Shown here piece after piece: positions 1 through 8,471 of a stretch of DNA of 24,920 nucleotides (within the stretch, counting starts at the first letter, position 1; the number at the start of each line of letters is the position of its first letter). The notes beneath the pieces were generated by a model. The model was given only the letters and a program-made list of their open reading frames with translations. It made no database searches and was not told the origin of the DNA. The stretch is from a virus, in the IMG/VR virus record IMGVR_UViG_3300024289_000091, positions 1 through 24,920 of that record; one strand, given 5' to 3'. A program made the position numbers and the translations under genes.

Positions 1-1
1 T

Positions 2-196
2 ACAAGCTGGTCAACCCCCGGACAACTGGGTGGTGTAGGAGCTCAGGGTGGTGGTGTATTCCAAGTAAACAATGAAACAGCCAACATAAACTACACAATA
101 CAAACAGGTCAAAACGCATTTTCTGTAGGACCAATTACTGTGGCATCAGGTGTGACAATAACTGTCAGTTCTGGTCAAAAATGGGTAATCATTTAA
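2..196 (+). CDS. C-terminal end of a tail fibre/structural protein (partial)
   Basis: An open frame runs in from the left edge and stops with TAA at 194-196; the start lies outside the window. The 64 visible residues are Gly/Thr/Val-rich and end in GPITVASGVTITVSSGQKW followed by VII. This kind of ending is common in fibre and collar proteins of freshwater and marine phages (family knowledge from memory, no search run). It lies 10 nt upstream of another fibre gene on the same strand, which supports a virion role. The full-length function cannot be judged from this fragment. Confidence 0.7.
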   Translation, partial: TSWSTPGQLGGVGAQGGGVFQVNNETANINYTIQTGQNAFSVGPITVASGVTITVSSGQKWVII

Positions 197-206
197 GGAA
201 TAAAAC

Positions 207-1445
207 ATGAGCATTATCTCAAGTTCAACTACCAGCACTACCGCATATAAAGTTACTGCGGACACCACAGGCACATTGGTGCTTCAGACAGGTTCGACAC
301 CGACTACTGCTGTTACTGTAGGTACAGATCAATCAGTTACTTTGGCAGGTACATTGTCAGTACAAGGTCAAACTGTTAGCCCATACACAGGGTTCAAGAA
401 CCGCATCATCAATGGCGGGATGATGATCGACCAGCGTAATGCTGGGGCGAGTGTTACGCCAACCAATAGTCAGTATTTGGTAGATCGCTTTTGGTACAAC
501 TCCACTCAGGCATCAAAAGTAACGATACAACAATCTTCAGTTGCCCCCACAGGGTTTACAAATTCATTGCTTGTAACTTCTAGTTCTTCATACGCAATCG
601 CCGCTGGAGATGTATTTGGTGTGGTGCAACCAATTGAAGGGTACAACGTCGCTGATTTAGGATTCGGAACAGCATCTGCGTCAACAGTAACAATTTCATT
701 TTGGGTGCGTTCAAGTTTAATTGGGACATTTGGTGGGTCGGTGTACAACAATGCTGCAAATCGTTGCTATCCATTTAGTTACACAATCAGTTCTGCAAAT
801 ACTTGGGAGCAAAAAAATGTAACTATTGTTGGCGATACAACTGGAACTTGGTTGACAAATAACAGCACGGGGATAAATGTATATTTTTGCCTTGCAACAG
901 GCTCAACATATGGCGGCACTGCTGGAGCATGGACAAGTTCTGCAAAATTAGGCGTTACAGGTCAAAATTCACTTGTCGGAACAAACGGTGCAACACTCTA
1001 CATCACAGGCGTACAGCTTGAAAAAGGCAGCACAGCCACATCGTTTGATTACAGACCTTATGGTACTGAGTTGCAGTTGTGTCTACGATATTATTATCGT
1101 TTTGGAAATGCTACAGCAAATAATTTACGAATAGCATTGTTTCCTGCATTGAATAGTACTCGTGTTTTTGGTGGATTTTTTACACCAGTACCAATGAGAT
1201 CTCTTGCACCTAGTGGGACTTTTGGTTCTGGTACATACGTTGTTTTAGAAAATACAACTCTTTCTGCAACTTATCCATTAACCGTTTTTGGTCCATATGG
1301 CGCTGGCTCAACTCCAGCATCAAATTTGTATGGTATGGAACTTAATGTTGCTTCTGGATTAACTGCGGGTAGTTTATATCATTTAACCATACTTAATGGT
1401 GGAACATATTCACAAAGTTATGTAGCTTTAGATGCGGAGTTATAA
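207..1445 (+). CDS. Tail fibre / receptor-binding protein with FKNRIING core domain
   Basis: 412 aa. The start is supported by AGGA eight bases upstream of ATG. Residues 1-58 form a Ser/Thr-rich N-terminal domain resembling the N-terminus of the S74 fibre at 1623 (both have an LxLQT...TTAVT pattern), probably a shared virion anchor. Residues 63-95 carry the FKNRIING-x-M-IDQRNAG...YLVDRFWY signature, and about residues 270-290 carry VQLEKGSTATSFDYRPYG; both are recurrent in phage fibre and carbohydrate-binding proteins. The last 120 residues have no motif I recognise and are encoded by much more AT-rich DNA than downstream virion genes. Probable role: adsorption to host surface glycan. The family is fairly secure; the receptor is unknown. 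Confidence 0.8.
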   Translation: MSIISSSTTSTTAYKVTADTTGTLVLQTGSTPTTAVTVGTDQSVTLAGTLSVQGQTVSPYTGFKNRIINGGMMIDQRNAGASVTPTNSQYLVDRFWYNSTQASKVTIQQSSVAPTGFTNSLLVTSSSSYAIAAGDVFGVVQPIEGYNVADLGFGTASASTVTISFWVRSSLIGTFGGSVYNNAANRCYPFSYTISSANTWEQKNVTIVGDTTGTWLTNNSTGINVYFCLATGSTYGGTAGAWTSSAKLGVTGQNSLVGTNGATLYITGVQLEKGSTATSFDYRPYGTELQLCLRYYYRFGNATANNLRIALFPALNSTRVFGGFFTPVPMRSLAPSGTFGSGTYVVLENTTLSATYPLTVFGPYGAGSTPASNLYGMELNVASGLTAGSLYHLTILNGGTYSQSYVALDAEL

Positions 1446-1446
1446 G

Positions 1447-1623
1447 ATGACAACTTACAAATTGATGAATAACTACGAAACAGGTAAACCCCATGCGGTT
1501 TTTCTTGTAGAGCAAAATAAATACATTCCAATAGCTGAAGACAACACAGACTACCAAGCCTATTTAAAATGGCTTGAAGAAGGCAACACGCCTGAACCAG
1601 CAGACACACAAGGAGCAGAATAA
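1447..1623 (+). CDS. Small fibre-associated protein (possible fibre assembly protein)
   Basis: 58 aa, lying between two fibre genes. I chose ATG 1447 over the in-frame ATG 1432 because it begins one base after the upstream stop and has GGAG at 1436-1439. It contains the pattern NTDYQAYLKWLEEGNTPEPA near the C-terminus, seen in many small phage proteins encoded beside fibres. No membrane segment or enzyme motif is visible. Its stop TAA shares one base with the next ATG (TAATG), so translation is probably coupled to the downstream S74 fibre. A role as fibre chaperone or assembly protein is inferred only from position. Confidence 0.7.
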   Translation: MTTYKLMNNYETGKPHAVFLVEQNKYIPIAEDNTDYQAYLKWLEEGNTPEPADTQGAE

Positions 1624-2765
1624 TGCCGTCAATCATCCTTTCTGACAATGGCGTAAGCAGCGGTTCTGCTGGCCTGAAAACGACCGCTGCATCAGACGGC
1701 GCTCTTGCTTTACAGACTACTACTGCGGGTGGTTCAGCTACTACTGCTGTAACTATTGATACATCACAGATTGTGGGTGTTGGAACTACAAGCCCTTCAA
1801 GCCTTTCATCCGCAAAACTTGTTGTCAGCCAAGGCTCAGATGCCGATGGTATTTTCTTGCGTGGTGGTGGCACTCGCCAGATTATGCTTGGAACATCATC
1901 AACAATGGGCTATATCAATGTTGATAACACAAGCGGTTTAGGCTTTAATGTAAACGGCCCAGAGCGTATGCGTCTTGATACTAGTGGGGCATTGATTGTC
2001 GGCACTACCGCTACCGCAGGAAAACTTGGTGTTAACTCAGCAAGCGATACTGCTGGCACTCTTACAGTTGCTTTGCAAAACGGCACAAACGCTTACCAAG
2101 GTCTGCGCCTGACATCTACTGGTAATGCTCTTGCTTTTGACCGCTATAACGGTAGCTGGGCTGAAAGCGCCCGTTTTGACATCAACGGTAACTTGTTGGT
2201 GGGGCAAACAGCACAATCGAACGTTGAACGCTTTGGCGTTTCTTTTACTGGAAACAACGAAGGAGTTTATGCTGTAAATAGTAGCGCAAGCCCAACAGGA
2301 ACAGCAATTACTGCAAACTTTCCAAGTGGTACTGGAACTAATGGAACTGGCTGTATTCTTTACAAAGGAAGAACAGCGGGGGTAGACAGGTTTTATGTAT
2401 ACGGAAACGGTAACGTAGTAAACGCCAACAATAGCTATGGCGCTCTTTCAGATGTAAAACTGAAAGAAAACATTACTGACACCACGCCAAAACTGGCTCA
2501 GTTGAATCAAGTTCGTGTTGTTAATTACAACTTGATTGGTGACGAAACAAAACAACTAGGCGTTGTTGCTCAAGAGTTGGAACAGATTTTCCCAGCAATG
2601 GTTGAGCAAACACCAGATCGTGATGCAGAAGGTAACGACCTTGGAACAACAACAAAGTCTGTCAAGTACAGCGTGTTTGTTCCAATGCTTATCAAAGCCA
2701 TCCAAGAACAACAAGCCATCATCCAACAATTACAGGCTGATGTAGCCGCATTGAAAGGAAACTAA
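1623..2765 (+). CDS. Tail fibre with C-terminal S74 intramolecular chaperone
   Basis: 380 aa, start supported by AAGGAG at 1610-1615 and a TAATG overlap. The middle holds repeats of the form R-x-D-x-x-G-x-L-x-V-G-x-T (for example MRLDTSGALIVGTT and ARFDINGNLLVGQT), typical of trimeric beta-structured fibres. Residues about 276-380 form a Peptidase S74 (endosialidase-type) chaperone: the SDVKLKENI motif starts at Ser276, with Lys281 as the partner of the Ser/Lys dyad, and a C-terminal coiled coil follows. In this family the chaperone folds the trimer and then cuts itself off just before the Ser. Neighbour 2767 has a second S74 domain. Confidence 0.92.
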   Translation: MPSIILSDNGVSSGSAGLKTTAASDGALALQTTTAGGSATTAVTIDTSQIVGVGTTSPSSLSSAKLVVSQGSDADGIFLRGGGTRQIMLGTSSTMGYINVDNTSGLGFNVNGPERMRLDTSGALIVGTTATAGKLGVNSASDTAGTLTVALQNGTNAYQGLRLTSTGNALAFDRYNGSWAESARFDINGNLLVGQTAQSNVERFGVSFTGNNEGVYAVNSSASPTGTAITANFPSGTGTNGTGCILYKGRTAGVDRFYVYGNGNVVNANNSYGALSDVKLKENITDTTPKLAQLNQVRVVNYNLIGDETKQLGVVAQELEQIFPAMVEQTPDRDAEGNDLGTTTKSVKYSVFVPMLIKAIQEQQAIIQQLQADVAALKGN

Positions 2766-2766
2766 T

Positions 2767-3939
2767 ATGCCAGTCATCATTAACGGCACAACAGGCATCA
2801 CTGATGTCAACGGCACAGCAGCCGCACCTGCTATTACAGGTACTGATACCGACACAGGTATTTTCTTTCCTGCTGCCAACACACTAGCTTTTTCAACAGG
2901 CGGCACAGAAGATGCTCGATTTGATGCTTCTGGCAACTTTGGTTTAGGTGTTACGCCTAGTGCTTGGGCGACTCTTACTGGTTTGCAAGTTAAAAACGCA
3001 GCAATGGCGGCAACTAGCAATGCCTCTTATTTTGGCGCAAACTGGTATTACAACGCTGGAGATAAATACATTGCTTCATCTGGCGCTGCTGTTTATGTGC
3101 AAAACGCTGGTGGAGATAGTTCTCATCGTTGGTACAACGCCCCTTCCGGCACAGCAGGTAACGCCATCACCTTCACCCAAGCAATGACGCTTGATGCTAG
3201 TGGGAATTTGGCTTTAGGAAATACTACTTCACTAAGCGCATCTTCTGGTCGTATTGACCTGACCGTTAATGGCACATCATCTTCGATGGTGTCTTGGGGC
3301 ACTGGCGGCACTCGTAGAGGCTATGCGTTGCATGACGGTACTGATTTTTCGATTGCAAGCGAAACAGCTGGTGCTCTTAGATTTCTCAACAACGGTGCAG
3401 AACGTGCCCGTATCGACTCCAGCGGTAACTTTCTGGTGGGGACTACGACAGGTACTGGTGACGGCATCACATTGAGGCCAAGGGTAAGCGCAGGCTCCAC
3501 ATCACAAATTAACTTTAATAGAGCAAGTACAACCACAGTTGGCTATCCAATTAACTTTCAGAACGGCGGGTCTGATGTTGGTTATATCTCAATGTCAAAC
3601 AGTGCTGTTGCGTATGTGACTTCATCTGACTATCGCCTGAAAAACACCGTTGCCCCCATGACTGGGGCATTGGCTAAAGTTGCTGCACTCAAGCCTTGCA
3701 CCTATAAATGGAACGCTGACGGTTCTGATGGTGAAGGCTTCATTGCTCACGAATTAGCTGAAGTGTGTCCTGACGCAGTGGTGGGTGAAAAAGACGCAGT
3801 GGACGCTGACGGTAATCCTAAGTATCAAGGCATTGACACCAGCTTCTTGGTTGCTACATTGACAGCGGCTTTGCAGGAGATGAAAGCAATCGTAGACGCA
3901 CAAGCTGCTGAAATCGCAGCATTGAAAGGTAACGCATGA
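2767..3939 (+). CDS. Second tail fibre/spike with C-terminal S74 chaperone
   Basis: 390 aa, with AAAGGA before ATG and one base after the previous stop. The N-terminus (PVIINGTTGITDVNGT) differs from the two preceding fibres. Three repeats of the D-A/S-S-G-N-x-x-x-G type lie between about residues 55 and 235. The S74 domain begins at the SDYRLK motif (Ser287, Lys292) and ends in a predicted coiled coil finishing AALKGNA, almost the same ending as the upstream fibre (AALKGN). Predicted to fold as a trimer and self-cleave. Tandem S74 genes suggest two receptor-binding proteins or a branched fibre; the receptors are unknown. Confidence 0.92.
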   Translation: MPVIINGTTGITDVNGTAAAPAITGTDTDTGIFFPAANTLAFSTGGTEDARFDASGNFGLGVTPSAWATLTGLQVKNAAMAATSNASYFGANWYYNAGDKYIASSGAAVYVQNAGGDSSHRWYNAPSGTAGNAITFTQAMTLDASGNLALGNTTSLSASSGRIDLTVNGTSSSMVSWGTGGTRRGYALHDGTDFSIASETAGALRFLNNGAERARIDSSGNFLVGTTTGTGDGITLRPRVSAGSTSQINFNRASTTTVGYPINFQNGGSDVGYISMSNSAVAYVTSSDYRLKNTVAPMTGALAKVAALKPCTYKWNADGSDGEGFIAHELAEVCPDAVVGEKDAVDADGNPKYQGIDTSFLVATLTAALQEMKAIVDAQAAEIAALKGNA

Positions 3940-4085
3940 TTAAGCTAGAACTTCCTATTGAGGCCGTAAACTTCATCCTTGGCACACTTGGCGAGCTCCC
4001 CAGCAAAACAGGGGCTTGGCCTTTGATTATGCAGATCAAAGAGCAAGCAGAACCTCAAGTACCCAAAGATCCACCAGCGGAATAA
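3936..4085 (+). CDS. Conserved small phage protein, 49 aa
   Basis: 49 aa starting MIKLELPIEAVNFILGTLGE and ending VPKDPPAE. The ATG overlaps the previous stop as ATGA, and AAAGGT lies just upstream, so coupling to the fibre gene is likely. The pattern P-I-E-x-V-N-x-x-L-x-x-L-G-E-L-P...Q-x-x-P resembles small proteins I recall from podophage and lambdoid structural clusters, where the function is generally unassigned. It has an amphipathic helix but no clear membrane segment. Confidence that it is a gene is fair; function unknown. Confidence 0.7.
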   Translation: MIKLELPIEAVNFILGTLGELPSKTGAWPLIMQIKEQAEPQVPKDPPAE

Positions 4086-4094
4086 AATGCTGCC

Positions 4095-5720
4095 ATGAGC
4101 GATTCCTATACCCCCCTTCGCACCCCGTTCCCGCTGATGAGCTTCACGCCGGACGTGCCTAGTAACGCCCTCAGCCCTTCTGAGTACAACTCAGGTAGGA
4201 ATGTGGAATGCGATGTCCGTGGGGTTAAAAAGGTGTCTGGTGAACAACCATTCCTGTCTGACATCCCCGGCAACGCTGTGTTCTGGGAGGGTGGTTTCAG
4301 GGGTGCTTCTTGGACGTATATTGTCGCTACCCGAGAAGGTAAATGGTACGCCCTGACATCTTCTGGCATTACCAACATCACTCCCGGTGTTGGCGCTAAC
4401 CCAAATGCTGCTTTGTCTGGCTATTCTGATGATGTGAACATTACCGCTGATTGGGTGGGCAATGTTTTCTTTATCAATGACGGCCTTCGTCCACCGATGT
4501 ATTTCCTGCCTACTGCCACAGAGATCTACATCTACGATGCCGCACCTGACAACTATGTCTGGAACTACGAGTCTGGTCTGTCTCCTGCCGTTACCTCAGT
4601 AACCGCTGGGTTTGTTCGCAACTACAGTTCCCCCAACGTTGGCAACATCCTAATCGCAGGCAACCTGACAAAGACATTCAGTACTGGATCGGTAGTTAAC
4701 TATCCGACAACATTACGTTGGTCACAGGCGTTTGCCAATACTGGCGTACCTGCCACTTGGACACCCACCCTGAACAACATTGCCAACGAGCAAGAAGTCC
4801 CTGTCCGTGGTCCTCTGATTGACGGGTTCTTCCTTGGGGCTAACTTCTACATCTGTTCCTATTGGGACACAGTTGTGATGACCCCTATTGCCTACCAAAA
4901 CAGCACAGCGCCTGTCTTTGGGGTTCGCCTGTTTAACCAAGGCCGTGGCTTGTTGAACAACAACTGTTGGACAAACACAGACTCTGAAGTCTATGGAATC
5001 GACAGCCGTGATATCTGGGTGTTTAACGGTTCTGACTTTGCTTCTTTGGGTAACCAAAGGGTCAAGAACTACTTCTTCTCTAATTTGAATAAGACATATT
5101 CAACCAGAACATTCATGGTGAACAACACCCAGAAGAACCAGATCGAGATCTACTATCCTGATCTGACTTCTACTGGCTGGTGCAACAAGATGTTGTCGTA
5201 CCGCTACGACCTGAAGATCTGGAATGCTCCAAGGGATGTGCAGAATGCCTGCATGGGGACTGAGGGCCCTGTGTACGAATCCGGTGCTTTCACATATGCC
5301 TCTAGGACCGTCTCATACGCCCGTGGAGGCACTGCTGGCGTTCCCCCGGTACAGACGGGTGTAACCAACGGATTTAGCGGTGCAGCGATTCCTTGCCTGT
5401 TTGAGCGCAAGAATGCCACCTTGCAGACAGATGAGGGCCCTGTGCCTTACTCTGCCAAAGTGTATGTACACCGTCTGTTACCTGAGATCTCAGGTACTGG
5501 AAAGATCAACATTACTGTTGGCGGTGCTAACTCTACGGCTCAAGAACCTGTTTATGGTGCTACGGCCGTGATGGACATTGTGACCGACACACCTTGGGTG
5601 ACAACCACCCAGAACACTGTCAGGACTGTGTCTGTCAAAGTGGAGTCAAACGACGCTACTGATACTTGGAATATGCCAGCCCTTAATTGGCAGGCAACCG
5701 TAACTGAGGATGCGTTCTAA
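4095..5720 (+). CDS. Virion structural protein, probable tail hub/stopper-like
   Basis: 541 aa, rich in Gly, Asn, Tyr and Trp, beginning MSDSYTPLRTPFPLMSFTPD. It has many short beta-type segments punctuated by aromatic residues (for example WTYIVATREGKWYALT and WVGNVFFINDGLRPPMYF), which suggests a beta-propeller-like fold such as in podophage tail hub or nozzle and P22 gp10-like proteins; this is inference from composition. No ribosome binding site is obvious, but the upstream small gene ends 9 nt before. Its TAA overlaps the next ATG (TAATG). Codons are GC-richer than in the flanking fibre tips. Confidence 0.7.
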   Translation: MSDSYTPLRTPFPLMSFTPDVPSNALSPSEYNSGRNVECDVRGVKKVSGEQPFLSDIPGNAVFWEGGFRGASWTYIVATREGKWYALTSSGITNITPGVGANPNAALSGYSDDVNITADWVGNVFFINDGLRPPMYFLPTATEIYIYDAAPDNYVWNYESGLSPAVTSVTAGFVRNYSSPNVGNILIAGNLTKTFSTGSVVNYPTTLRWSQAFANTGVPATWTPTLNNIANEQEVPVRGPLIDGFFLGANFYICSYWDTVVMTPIAYQNSTAPVFGVRLFNQGRGLLNNNCWTNTDSEVYGIDSRDIWVFNGSDFASLGNQRVKNYFFSNLNKTYSTRTFMVNNTQKNQIEIYYPDLTSTGWCNKMLSYRYDLKIWNAPRDVQNACMGTEGPVYESGAFTYASRTVSYARGGTAGVPPVQTGVTNGFSGAAIPCLFERKNATLQTDEGPVPYSAKVYVHRLLPEISGTGKINITVGGANSTAQEPVYGATAVMDIVTDTPWVTTTQNTVRTVSVKVESNDATDTWNMPALNWQATVTEDAF

Positions 5721-7054
5721 TGCCCTTCCTTCTTGACGGCAACCCAACACAGGGAGAGATCTCTGAGGCAATTAACTATCTTCTGAGCAACTTTACTCAG
5801 AGCGTGGCTGCTGACCCTAACACTGGTCAAGTAGTTGGGCCCGGTGGCGAGATTCAGTATTACTTATACAAATACATGTTTGTTAAGTATGCCGACAGCT
5901 TTGATGGTTCTGTTGGTTTTTCCAATACGCCTACCAACAAGGCTTATTACGGCCTGAGAAACTCTGACAGCACCACAGAATCCACTAACCCTGCTGACTA
6001 CCTTTGGACGCAGGTTTCTGGTGGTTTTGGAACTACCAAGTTCTTGTACTACCTGACAACAGGCGGTAGAGCTATTCAGTTTCAGGTGGCTACTGCTGTA
6101 CCTAATGCTGGTTGGTCAGTAGATCCCGGCACACCTATTGATCTGGACATCACCACCAGAACAAATGCTGTCGCCAACTTTGTTGTCATCCGTCTGCCAA
6201 ACAACTCTGCTGCCCCAACTGATGCTGAATGCGTGTCAGCGATTGGTAGAACTCCTATCTCTGGCGACCTTTGCACAATCAACTACAACAGCGGTTTGGC
6301 ATCGATCCAGTACAAGTACACCACTGGCTGGGCTATTTTCCAAAAGTACATTACTGCTGACATTGTTCAAGCTCAGACTTTATCTGCGTTTACTGCCAAC
6401 CTTGGTACTGTGACTGCTGGTGAAGTTGTTATTGGTAGCTCACCTGCTATTAGCGGCACAACAATGACTGGTTCTGGCGCTCGTATTTACAGCGATGGTA
6501 GGTTTATTACTGGAAATGCAACCACAAACTTGGTATTTAATGGATCTAGTTTGACTTTAAATGGTGTTGGTAATGCAACGTTTGGTGGTTTGACTTCTGG
6601 TGTTCAGATGCCACTAACACCTAGTGGTACTTTTCCTTCAGGATATGTTGATGGATTTTCCATAACAAAAGCGGGTTATGTTCAAATAACTTTAACTGGC
6701 GAAGTACTGTTTATTTCAAACACTACTGCTTATCCCGGAATTTATGCTCCAGTAACCGTTTCTGTAAGGTCAACTCCGGGTGGAATTTTGCCCGGGAACC
6801 CGACTGGTATTACTGATACTTTTAATATTAGATTGCAGACACCAGTTGTTAAACCATCATTTGGTTCTGCAACAAATAGATTGCAATTGCCATTGTCGTG
6901 GACTCGAATAGCCAATTTAAGCGTTGGTACATACGCTGTCTTTATTTGTTCTGATGCTGGTTTTTTTGATACGTCTGGCAATCTTGGTTATGGCGTTCCA
7001 GTAACGGATCGTTTGTTCAATGGTCGGATAGACGTTTTCCAACCAACAGTTTAA
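5720..7054 (+). CDS. Tail fibre with phage lambda J-like central segment
   Basis: 444 aa, coupled to the previous gene by TAATG with GAGGA upstream. The N-terminal part (LLDGNPTQGEISEAINYLL) looks like an attachment domain. Residues about 210-260 carry the pattern ITADIVQAQTLSAFTANLGT...TAGEVVIG...YSDGRFITG, which resembles the DUF1983/J-protein segment preceding host-specificity tips. The C-terminal 180 residues are Thr/Ser/Asn-rich and encoded by AT-rich DNA (19 G+C in the 60 bases from 6661), which suggests a separately acquired tip module. Likely contributes to host recognition. No protease or enzymatic motif was seen. Confidence 0.78.
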   Translation: MPFLLDGNPTQGEISEAINYLLSNFTQSVAADPNTGQVVGPGGEIQYYLYKYMFVKYADSFDGSVGFSNTPTNKAYYGLRNSDSTTESTNPADYLWTQVSGGFGTTKFLYYLTTGGRAIQFQVATAVPNAGWSVDPGTPIDLDITTRTNAVANFVVIRLPNNSAAPTDAECVSAIGRTPISGDLCTINYNSGLASIQYKYTTGWAIFQKYITADIVQAQTLSAFTANLGTVTAGEVVIGSSPAISGTTMTGSGARIYSDGRFITGNATTNLVFNGSSLTLNGVGNATFGGLTSGVQMPLTPSGTFPSGYVDGFSITKAGYVQITLTGEVLFISNTTAYPGIYAPVTVSVRSTPGGILPGNPTGITDTFNIRLQTPVVKPSFGSATNRLQLPLSWTRIANLSVGTYAVFICSDAGFFDTSGNLGYGVPVTDRLFNGRIDVFQPTV

Positions 7055-7063
7055 GGAAGAATC

Positions 7064-7321
7064 ATGGGTGGATTTTCAGCACAAGTTCAACAACCTACTA
7101 ACCCTCCACAAGCTGGTGGTAAAGGTATTGCACAACAGGTAGAGCAAGTTCAGCAACCTGCTGCCCCACAGCCTATGGCAAAGGGTGGTAACTATCAATC
7201 TAACGCCACCTCTGGACAGCCTCGTATGGGTCAACAAAACCCGTATCCCAATACTGTCGGACAGTGGGATAATGCACAAATACAGCCTGTTAGACAACAA
7301 GGCAAAGGTAAAGGAGTCTGA
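7064..7321 (+). CDS. Small Gln/Pro/Gly-rich protein at head of ejection-protein cluster
   Basis: 85 aa with AAGGA eight bases upstream. It is low complexity (QVQQPTNPPQAGGKG, VEQVQQPAAPQPMAKGG) with no membrane span or fold I recognise, and basic towards the end (RQQGKGKGV). It sits directly before the putative ejection proteins, with 2 nt to the next ATG. Such disordered short proteins are common at this position in podophage-like genomes. Gene call is good; function unknown. Confidence 0.7.
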   Translation: MGGFSAQVQQPTNPPQAGGKGIAQQVEQVQQPAAPQPMAKGGNYQSNATSGQPRMGQQNPYPNTVGQWDNAQIQPVRQQGKGKGV

Positions 7322-7323
7322 TC

Positions 7324-8049
7324 ATGGGATTTAGTTTTGGCGGCGGCTCATCTGGCGGCTCACAGTCAGTAAATTTAACGCAAGAACAAAAAGACCTACT
7401 GAAAGCTCAGACTGGGTTTTTGACTGGTACGGCATTTCCTGCCTACCAAAAGACTCTTGGCATGGCTCAGGATGTCTATGGTCAGGTAAACCCAACCGCA
7501 ATTACTGCTGCCAACACTGCAATGGGCGTGGCAGGACGTGCAGGTCAACTGCAAGAGACTGCTGGCGCTGGTAGTTTGCTTACAGGTTTGTCAGGGTTGG
7601 CTTCTTTGTTTAACCCTCAGTACGAACAAGGACAGATTCAAGCTGCCTTACAAGCTGGTCGTGAAGCTACCCGTGAGCAACTTGGTGGTCAAAACGCTAT
7701 GTATGGCGCTGCTGGTGGTCTGGGTTCTGCTCGTCAAGCTTTGGCTGACACTAACCTGCGTCAGTTGGGCGAACAACGTCAAGCTACTGCGGCTGCTGAA
7801 GCTCAGGCTCGAGTTCAGGCCAACAAAGCTGCTGCTGCTCAACAGTTGTTGTCTGCTGGTCAAACAGGTCTTACTGCTGCTCAACAGGCTGCTGCAAGCC
7901 GTATTGGCTACGCTCAGACACCTCAAGATGTATTGGGCAAGTATGCTTCAATCATTTACGGCACACCTCAAGCTTCTACTACTCCCAACTTTGCTGGTAC
8001 TCAGGGCACTACAGGTCAGAGCTCAAGCAAGGGTTTTGGTTTTAGATAA
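7324..8049 (+). CDS. Putative internal virion / DNA ejection protein
   Basis: 241 aa with AAAGGAG before ATG. A Gly/Ser-rich start (MGFSFGGGSSGGSQSVN) precedes a long Ala/Gln helical region, about residues 100-200, with FNPQYEQGQIQAALQAGREA and GGLGSARQALADTNL. This FNPxY...GSAR arrangement resembles P22-type ejection proteins (gp7/gp20-like) and other podophage internal proteins, by pattern memory only. The tail end is disordered Thr/Ser/Gly. Likely packaged with DNA and released into the host envelope. The exact homologue is unknown. Confidence 0.65.
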   Translation: MGFSFGGGSSGGSQSVNLTQEQKDLLKAQTGFLTGTAFPAYQKTLGMAQDVYGQVNPTAITAANTAMGVAGRAGQLQETAGAGSLLTGLSGLASLFNPQYEQGQIQAALQAGREATREQLGGQNAMYGAAGGLGSARQALADTNLRQLGEQRQATAAAEAQARVQANKAAAAQQLLSAGQTGLTAAQQAAASRIGYAQTPQDVLGKYASIIYGTPQASTTPNFAGTQGTTGQSSSKGFGFR

Positions 8050-8058
8050 GGAACAAAT

Positions 8059-8469
8059 ATGGCAGATAGTCATCCATTTGCAAATGCTGGTCTTGGCATG
8101 TTTGGTTCTGCCGAGAGGCAGTACGCCCAGATGGGTATGTCTGGCCCAGAAAAGGGCGGTTTGGCAGGTAAGCTGGGTGCTTATTTGTTGGACAAGGCTG
8201 GTGTCAAGGATTTTCTTGATAACTTGAGCAAAGAAGATAAGCAGAAAACTGTTGGTATTGCACCTCCTGCGACATATCAGCCAAATTATGGCTTGCAGCC
8301 TGTTGCTCCAATATCTGGTCAAGGCATCAATCCTATGAGAATGCCGGGTGCTGTTCCCGGCGGTATTGGTTTGAATGCTGCTCCTGCTGGTGTTGTTGCT
8401 CCAAGACCAGCTGGCACTCCTATGCCTGATGACGAGCACAAAAATCAGGTCCTATCTTCTTGGGGTTAA
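8059..8469 (+). CDS. Hypothetical virion-cluster protein
   Basis: 136 aa with AAGGA upstream. The first half may be helical (KGGLAGKLGAYLLDKAGVKD, LDNLSKEDKQK); the second half is Pro/Gly/Ala-rich and probably disordered. It sits between two putative ejection proteins, 9 nt after one and 2 nt before the next. No family recognised. A minor virion or assembly role is inferred from context. Confidence 0.65.
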   Translation: MADSHPFANAGLGMFGSAERQYAQMGMSGPEKGGLAGKLGAYLLDKAGVKDFLDNLSKEDKQKTVGIAPPATYQPNYGLQPVAPISGQGINPMRMPGAVPGGIGLNAAPAGVVAPRPAGTPMPDDEHKNQVLSSWG

Positions 8470-8471
8470 AC

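Noticed and set aside
207-1445. Possible diversity-generating retroelement target in the fibre tip
   Set aside because: No reverse transcriptase gene or template repeat is visible in the window, and no repeat of the tip sequence was found by eye.
1756-1941. ORF in another frame within the S74 fibre gene
   Set aside because: No RBS, Gln/Leu/Ala-rich shadow composition, and wholly inside a strong gene.
7538-8227. 229-aa Leu/Val/Lys-rich ORF overlapping the ejection-protein gene
   Set aside because: Composition (LLL, VKL repeats) is the typical shadow of CTG/GCT-rich coding on the same strand; the Gly/Ala frame with AAAGGAG start is the real gene.
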